Shown: positions 21,556 to 25,480 of the stretch, in pieces
How positions within the stretch are numbered: the stretch's first letter is position 1
How the letters are laid out: every line of letters begins with the position of its first letter
DNA from: JALYNX01 sp964608055
GTDB lineage: Bacteria > Actinomycetota > Acidimicrobiia > Spongiisociales > ZC4RG35
Assembly: GCA_964608055.1 (NCBI GenBank)
Contig: CAZSMJ010000017.1
Coordinates: 1 to 25,480, forward strand
DNA: 25,480 nucleotides
Direction: 5' to 3'
Program-made: the position numbers and the translations under genes
Notes under the pieces: model-generated
What the model was told of the DNA's origin: nothing
Seen by the model: the letters and a program-made list of their open reading frames with translations, nothing else
Database searches by the model: none

Positions 21556-22467
21556 ATGAGTGTTCTGGATTGGTTGTTGGATTCTGACCCCTCGATCCGT
21601 TGGCAGGTCATGCGTGACCTCACCGACGAGCCCGACGAGGTCGTAGCCGCCGAGCGCTCCCGCGTCGCCTCCGAAGGCTGGGGTGCCCGGCTGCTCGACC
21701 TCCAGGCGCCTGATGGCCAGTGGGGTGGTGGCAGCTATCACCCCTACTGGACCTCCACTACCTACACCCTGCAGCTTTTGCGGGACCTGGGCCCGGATCC
21801 GACGAACGACAGGGTCCGCAGGGCCGTGACCCTCGTTCGGGACAATTCGGTCACCACCCTCGACGAGAGTGGCCAATCCTTTTTCCTCGGTGAAACCGAG
21901 CCCTGCATCAATGGCATGGTTCTGGCGATCGGTGCCTACTTTGGTGAGGCGAGCGAGGGGTTGGTCGATCGGCTCCTCGATGAGCAGCTCGACGACGGGG
22001 GTTGGAACTGTGAGGCTCCGCCGAGCACACGATCCTCCTTTGACACCACGATCTGCGTGCTGGAAGGGCTGTTGGAGTACGAGCGGGCGCAAGGTGTGGC
22101 TGCCCCAGTGACCGAGGCCCGGGCCTGGGGACAGGAATATCTCTTGGAGCGTCGGATGTTCCGGTCGCTGTCATCAGGTGAAGTGATCGACCCCAGCTGG
22201 ACCCTGTTCTCGTTCCCGAACCGGTGGCACTACGACGTGCTCCGTGGGCTGGACTATCTGAGAAGTGCAGATATCGAACCCGACGATCGGATCGCCGAGG
22301 GCATCGAGGTGGTGGAGAAGAATCGTGGCGGGGACGACCGTTGGCCGCTGCAGAACTCGTATCCCGGTCAGGTTCACTTCGATATGGACGAGGGGGAGGA
22401 CAAGCCCAGTCGCTGGAACACGCTCCGCGCCCTCCGCGTGTTGAATTGGGCCGGTCACCGCGGATAA
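21556..22467 (+). CDS. Prenyltransferase/squalene-cyclase-fold protein (alpha-alpha toroid), unknown role
   Basis: A 303-residue protein without signal peptide. It carries repeated QW-like motifs of the terpenoid cyclase/protein prenyltransferase superfamily: LLDLQAPDGQWGGGSYHPYW (about 47-66), LLDEQLDDGGWNCE (about 140-153) and NRGGDDRWPLQNSYPG (about 257-272). The DxDD catalytic motif of squalene-hopene cyclase is not evident, and the length is half that of a full cyclase. It therefore resembles the uncharacterised single-toroid proteins annotated as prenyltransferase/squalene oxidase repeat proteins. GAGGGA lies six bases before the ATG. It begins only 46 bases after the gap, so its operon partners are unknown. 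The convergent neighbour is the Ddn-like gene, 24 bases away. Confidence 0.75.
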   Translation: MSVLDWLLDSDPSIRWQVMRDLTDEPDEVVAAERSRVASEGWGARLLDLQAPDGQWGGGSYHPYWTSTTYTLQLLRDLGPDPTNDRVRRAVTLVRDNSVTTLDESGQSFFLGETEPCINGMVLAIGAYFGEASEGLVDRLLDEQLDDGGWNCEAPPSTRSSFDTTICVLEGLLEYERAQGVAAPVTEARAWGQEYLLERRMFRSLSSGEVIDPSWTLFSFPNRWHYDVLRGLDYLRSADIEPDDRIAEGIEVVEKNRGGDDRWPLQNSYPGQVHFDMDEGEDKPSRWNTLRALRVLNWAGHRG

Positions 22468-22491
22468 CGACATGATGACTGGTCTCGCTCT

Positions 22492-22968
22492 CTAGCCGGG
22501 AGAGTCGGACACTGGCTCGAGGACGACAATTGCGGTCTCAGATGAGCGGAGCGCGGCGTAGCTGTCCAAGTTCGGCTGTATTTCGCGCCACCGTGCCCAC
22601 AACCGCGAACGCTCGTCACCCTCTGCAGCGCGACCCTTGACCGCGCGCCGGCCGTCACCGACATCGACGCTGGCCGCCGGATGCGCTTGTAGGTTGAGCC
22701 ACCACGCTGGCTCGGCGTCTGCCCACCCGTTCATCGCCATCGTGACCAGATTCGGCCCGTCCTCGTAGTAGCCGAGAATCACCTTTCGATCCTGACCGGT
22801 GCGGCGCCCGGTGGTCGTAAGGTGCATGGTGCCCCAACGACGGGTCTTGGGACGCCACAACCCGACCCTGCCACCGGTCATGCGGTAGATGCCGCGGTGG
22901 ATGAACCAAGCGAGGCGAACGAACCACCTCGGAGGGACCCGAGCCGGATTCTCTGTCTTGTCCGCCAT
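22492..22968 (-). CDS. Deazaflavin (F420)-dependent nitroreductase-like protein, Ddn family
   Basis: A 158-residue split-barrel protein. GTMHLTTTGRRTGQDRKVILGYYEDGPNLVTMAMNGWADAEPAWWLNLQAHPAASVDVG is the Ddn/nitroreductase-DUF385 core: TTTGRxTG, then a GYYEDG strand and the PxWWxNLxAxP motif. Family members use reduced F420 to reduce quinones or nitroaromatics, mainly in actinobacteria. The N-terminus is a basic amphipathic stretch (RWFVRLAWFIHRGIYRMTGGR) that may associate with the membrane. AAAGGAG lies five bases before the ATG. It starts 51 bases after the stop of the second tetR gene on the same strand and is probably co-transcribed with it. A quinone-reductase role would match the MDR neighbours (inferred). 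Confidence 0.82.
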   Translation of the reverse strand: MADKTENPARVPPRWFVRLAWFIHRGIYRMTGGRVGLWRPKTRRWGTMHLTTTGRRTGQDRKVILGYYEDGPNLVTMAMNGWADAEPAWWLNLQAHPAASVDVGDGRRAVKGRAAEGDERSRLWARWREIQPNLDSYAALRSSETAIVVLEPVSDSPG

Positions 22969-23019
22969 GTCGTCTCCTTTCGTGACGGGCGGTGCTCCTC
23001 CTCACCGGTGCCTGACTGG

Positions 23020-23691
23020 TCAACCGTCGCGGTGTGTCTCTAGGCCGTCGAGGATCAGATCCAGGCCGAACTCGAACTCGTCGGCGTAGCTGTGGTCGGG
23101 TCTCGTCACGTACTCGGTGGCCATCTCCGCCAGGTGGGGATACTGGTCGGCGGGGAGGGTTTGGAGGATGGCTCCTGCCGGCCCGGTGGTCTCCTCGGAC
23201 GTGTCGAACCGAAAGCTCGTCTCTTGAACCACGAATCCGTAGATGTAGCTATCCAGGGACACGAAGGCGTGAGCCGCCATCTCGATAGAGAAGCCTCCGG
23301 CCCGGAGGCTTCCGATCACTGCGTCGGTGTACCGCAAGGCTGCGGGTCCCATCGCTGGTCGGGATTCCATCATGCCGATTGCCCAGGGGTGACTCGCCAG
23401 GACCGCTCGGGCTGAGATGGCTCGATGTCGCATGGCCGTCTTCCAATCGGCCTCGGCGGACGGCAGATCTATCTCGCTGACCACGGTGTCGATTATCCCG
23501 TCCAGAATCTCGTCCTTGTTGGCCACGTGTTTGTAGAGCGACATCGCTTCCACGCCGAGCTCTTGGCCCAGTCGACGCATGGTCAGCGATTCCAGACCCA
23601 CCTGGTCGGCGAGGGCGATGGCGGCGTGCAGCACCCGTTCTCTGCTCAAGGGCGTGCGTGGCTCTGGGTTCCGGTCGGTTCGGCTGGCCAA
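23020..23691 (-). CDS. TetR-family regulator, module 2
   Basis: About 223 residues, clearly paralogous to the first TetR: RERVLHAAIALADQVGLESLTMRRLGQELGVEAMSLYKHVANKDEILDGI, and the same FEFGLDLILDGLE ending. In the HTH the notable change is AMSLYKHVANK in place of AMSLYYHVANK. TTG 23691 is preferred because AGGAG is five bases upstream; GTG 23697 would overlap its own ribosome site. It is transcribed leftwards with the Ddn-like gene and divergently from the four-helix membrane protein gene, across a perfect palindrome (23731-23762) that is the probable operator. Ligand unknown. Confidence 0.85.
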   Translation of the reverse strand: MASRTDRNPEPRTPLSRERVLHAAIALADQVGLESLTMRRLGQELGVEAMSLYKHVANKDEILDGIIDTVVSEIDLPSAEADWKTAMRHRAISARAVLASHPWAIGMMESRPAMGPAALRYTDAVIGSLRAGGFSIEMAAHAFVSLDSYIYGFVVQETSFRFDTSEETTGPAGAILQTLPADQYPHLAEMATEYVTRPDHSYADEFEFGLDLILDGLETHRDG

Positions 23692-23723
23692 GTCCACTCC
23701 TTTCGCCCAGCTGGGACAGGCAT

Positions 23724-23762
23724 TTGACAGCTTACTAAGTAATCCTTAGATTACTTAGTAAG
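23724..23762. promoter_or_regulatory. Divergent promoter with a perfect 14-bp inverted repeat operator
   Basis: CTTACTAAGTAATC (23731-23744), spacer CTTA, then the exact reverse complement (23749-23762). Each arm contains CTTAC-N3-GTAAT, so it is two sites 19 bases apart in opposite orientation. On the plus strand TTGACA (23724-23729) and TAGATT (23747-23752) have a 17-base spacer, so the operator covers the promoter of the membrane-protein gene. Confidence 0.85.
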
Positions 23763-23796
23763 CCAGCGAACCGGAACAGGACAAAAGGAGCAAGCC

Positions 23797-24282
23797 ATGA
23801 GTTCACAAGAGCAACAGCCGCGGTGGTTGGAGGAAGTGCAGGTACCCGTCCGGCTGAAGCTGGCGGCCCTGTGGGTATCCGCGATGTTCCTCTATGTGTA
23901 CGTGGACATCTTCGCGTTCTTCAAGCCGGGAACAATCGACGACATCCTGGTGGGACGCGTATGGGAGTTCAACATCAGTCAGGTTTGGGCACTTGGGGCT
24001 CTGGTCCTCATGACGATTCCGAGCCTGATGGTGTTTCTGTCCCTGGCGCTACCGGCACGCGTGGCCCGCTGGACCAACATCGTGGTCGCCTCCCTGTTCG
24101 TTCTCATCTCGATCGGAAACGCCCTGGGCGAGAAATGGGCCTTCTACTGGTTCGGCTCGGCGGTCGAAGCGGGGCTGCTCCTGCTGGTCATCCGGTACGC
24201 ATGGACGTGGCCACGTCTGGTCGACTCACTCGCTGCACAAGAGTCAGCGGACAAAAGCGCAGAGGTCAGCCGATCTCGATGA
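23797..24282 (+). CDS. Four-helix membrane protein (DUF6326-like), unknown function
   Basis: A 161-residue protein with four transmembrane segments (about 20-42, 60-85, 93-112 and 115-137). RLKLAALWVSAMFLYVYVDIFAFFKPGTIDDIL at the start and GALVLMTIPSLMVFLSLALP in the middle resemble the family I recall as DUF6326; the family name is from memory and less certain than the topology. AAAGGAG is six bases before the ATG. It is the plus-strand target of the palindromic operator shared with the second tetR. Its last 17 bases overlap the 3' end of the convergent MDR gene. In both modules a TetR regulator is thus linked to a small membrane protein and MDR genes. Confidence 0.78.
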   Translation: MSSQEQQPRWLEEVQVPVRLKLAALWVSAMFLYVYVDIFAFFKPGTIDDILVGRVWEFNISQVWALGALVLMTIPSLMVFLSLALPARVARWTNIVVASLFVLISIGNALGEKWAFYWFGSAVEAGLLLLVIRYAWTWPRLVDSLAAQESADKSAEVSRSR

Positions 24283-25228
24283 CGAGCTTCCCGAGGGCAC
24301 GACCTTCCCCGAGGTGGCGCAGCGCGTCGGGTACTCGGTCCAACGGGTAGGTCCGCTGAATGGTGGTGCGAAGCGCGCCGCCGGCGACCATATCGCCTAC
24401 CCGGAGCAGGTCTTCTTTGTTGGGTCGCGCCACGAGCACCCCGATCCTCCGGCCGCCGGTCGACAAGAGTCGTCCGACGGTGGCGGCCGACAGCAGGGCG
24501 GGCACGGAGCCGCCGACCACCGCGTAGCGGCCCCCGGGAGCCACAGCACGGCGGATGGCGAACATGGACCGTTCACAGACCAGATCCAAGATCAGGTCGT
24601 AACTGGTGCCGGTCTTTGTGTAGTCCGTCCGGGTGTAGTCGAGCACATGGTCAGCGCCGAGAGACCTAATGAACTCCTGTTTCAGGCCGTTGTCGACCCC
24701 GGTCACCTCCGCCCCGGCGGTCTTCGCCATCAGCACCGCGAAGGCGCCAGTCCCTCCGCCGGCGCCGTTGACGAGAACCCGATCCCCCGGCCCGATCCGC
24801 CCCGACGTGCCCTGGAGGGCGATGAGCCCCGACTGTGGGAGCGTGGACGCTTCGGCGAAGGTGACGGTCGCTGGCTTGTGGACGATGGGCGCCGTCTCCG
24901 GGACGCAGACGTACTCGGCGAATGTGCTCCCCCCGTGGTACATGACATCACCGAACACCTCGTCACCGGGTCGGAAGGACTCCACGGCGCTTCCGACCTC
25001 CTCCACCCGCCCAGCGACGTCCGAACCGAGGATGAGCTGGCGGGGTCGGCGCAGCCCCCCCATCCTGGCGTAGAAAGGCTTGCCGATCAGACCCTCCCAG
25101 TCCGACCGATTCACTGACGCCGCCTCCACCCTGATGAGAACGTCACGGTCGCCGACAGCGGGGATCTCAACGTCGCGCATTTCGACGACCTCGGGAGGTC
25201 CGTACCGCTCATGAACCATTGCCTTCAC
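24266..25228 (-). CDS. Zinc-less MDR oxidoreductase (quinone oxidoreductase family), copy 3
   Basis: A 320-residue relative of the two MDR proteins of module 1. It starts MKAMVHERYGPPEVVEMRDVE and has GSDVAGRVEEVGSAVESFRPGDEVFG, the nucleotide-binding GAGGGTGAFAVLMAKTAGAEVTGVD and DHVLDYTRTDY. Zinc ligands are absent. The start is GTG 25228 with a weak GGGGGG ribosome site. It has no CTTAC-N3-GTA site upstream, so direct control by either TetR is not supported, although its position and family suggest it belongs to module 2. Its 3' end overlaps the convergent membrane-protein gene by 17 bases, so the two transcripts would be antisense there. Confidence 0.87.
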   Translation of the reverse strand: MKAMVHERYGPPEVVEMRDVEIPAVGDRDVLIRVEAASVNRSDWEGLIGKPFYARMGGLRRPRQLILGSDVAGRVEEVGSAVESFRPGDEVFGDVMYHGGSTFAEYVCVPETAPIVHKPATVTFAEASTLPQSGLIALQGTSGRIGPGDRVLVNGAGGGTGAFAVLMAKTAGAEVTGVDNGLKQEFIRSLGADHVLDYTRTDYTKTGTSYDLILDLVCERSMFAIRRAVAPGGRYAVVGGSVPALLSAATVGRLLSTGGRRIGVLVARPNKEDLLRVGDMVAGGALRTTIQRTYPLDRVPDALRHLGEGRALGKLVIEIG

Positions 25229-25282
25229 TGTGACCCCCCCATTTGGGCACCCGGGGAACGATCTGACGAGGCAGACAACTGC

Positions 25283-25480
<198 letters not shown>

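Noticed and set aside
23706..23715. CCCAGCTGGG palindrome near the second tetR start
   Set aside because: It is a short GC-rich palindrome with no second copy in the window and is separate from the strong operator next to it.
25229..25282. TetR operator upstream of the third MDR gene
   Set aside because: No CTTAC-N3-GTA match is present on either strand in these 54 bases.

Overview
The window looks like a chromosomal stretch of a high-GC actinobacterium. GTG and TTG starts are common, AGGAG-type ribosome sites are frequent, one gene appears leaderless, lipoproteins carry Thr-rich linkers after the lipobox, and there is a Ddn-like (F420 type) nitroreductase and an LldD2-like lactate dehydrogenase. 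An Acidimicrobiia-like lineage is my guess from protein style only. There is one 100-N assembly gap (21410-21509), so synteny across it is unproven.

Left part (1-6308): a complete sugar ABC importer of the RhaT-P-Q-S type on the minus strand (ATPase, two permeases, lipoprotein binding protein). It is divergent from an FMN-dependent lactate dehydrogenase, with a CRP-like palindrome between them. Rhamnose (or another 6-deoxysugar) uptake plus lactate oxidation is a coherent reading, because rhamnose breakdown yields lactaldehyde and then lactate. From 6325 to 9978: a small membrane protein, modCBA for molybdate import on the minus strand, and a divergent PadR regulator with a shared inverted repeat.

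Middle (10032-14414): an ArsR-SRPBCC fusion regulator, apparently leaderless. Next is a three-domain rhodanese preceded by a 20-codon polycysteine leader ORF and a strong intrinsic terminator (a likely cysteine attenuator). A convergent DmdA/GcvT-family methyltransferase follows, then a two-gene operon of a DUF4242 (Ni-binding type) protein and a membrane-anchored protein with three 23-residue repeats. From 14632 to 17734: a gulonolactone/arabinonolactone-type FAD oxidase and a secreted beta-helix protein with four FG-GAP-like repeats.

Right part (17763-25228): two related regulatory modules. Module 1 has a TetR regulator, two zinc-less MDR (quinone oxidoreductase) genes, a coupled lipoprotein and a DUF4389 membrane protein; five copies of CTTAC-N3-GTAC(G/T) lie in their promoters. 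Module 2 has a paralogous TetR, a Ddn-like protein, a four-helix membrane protein and a third MDR gene; its divergent promoter holds a perfect 14-bp inverted repeat made of two CTTAC-N3-GTAAT sites. A prenyltransferase/squalene-cyclase-fold protein lies between the modules. The window ends in the C-terminus of a UvrA-family ATPase.

The most promising observations are the polycysteine attenuator of the rhodanese gene, the twin TetR/MDR modules with matched operators, and the unrecognised 23-residue repeat protein coupled to DUF4242.
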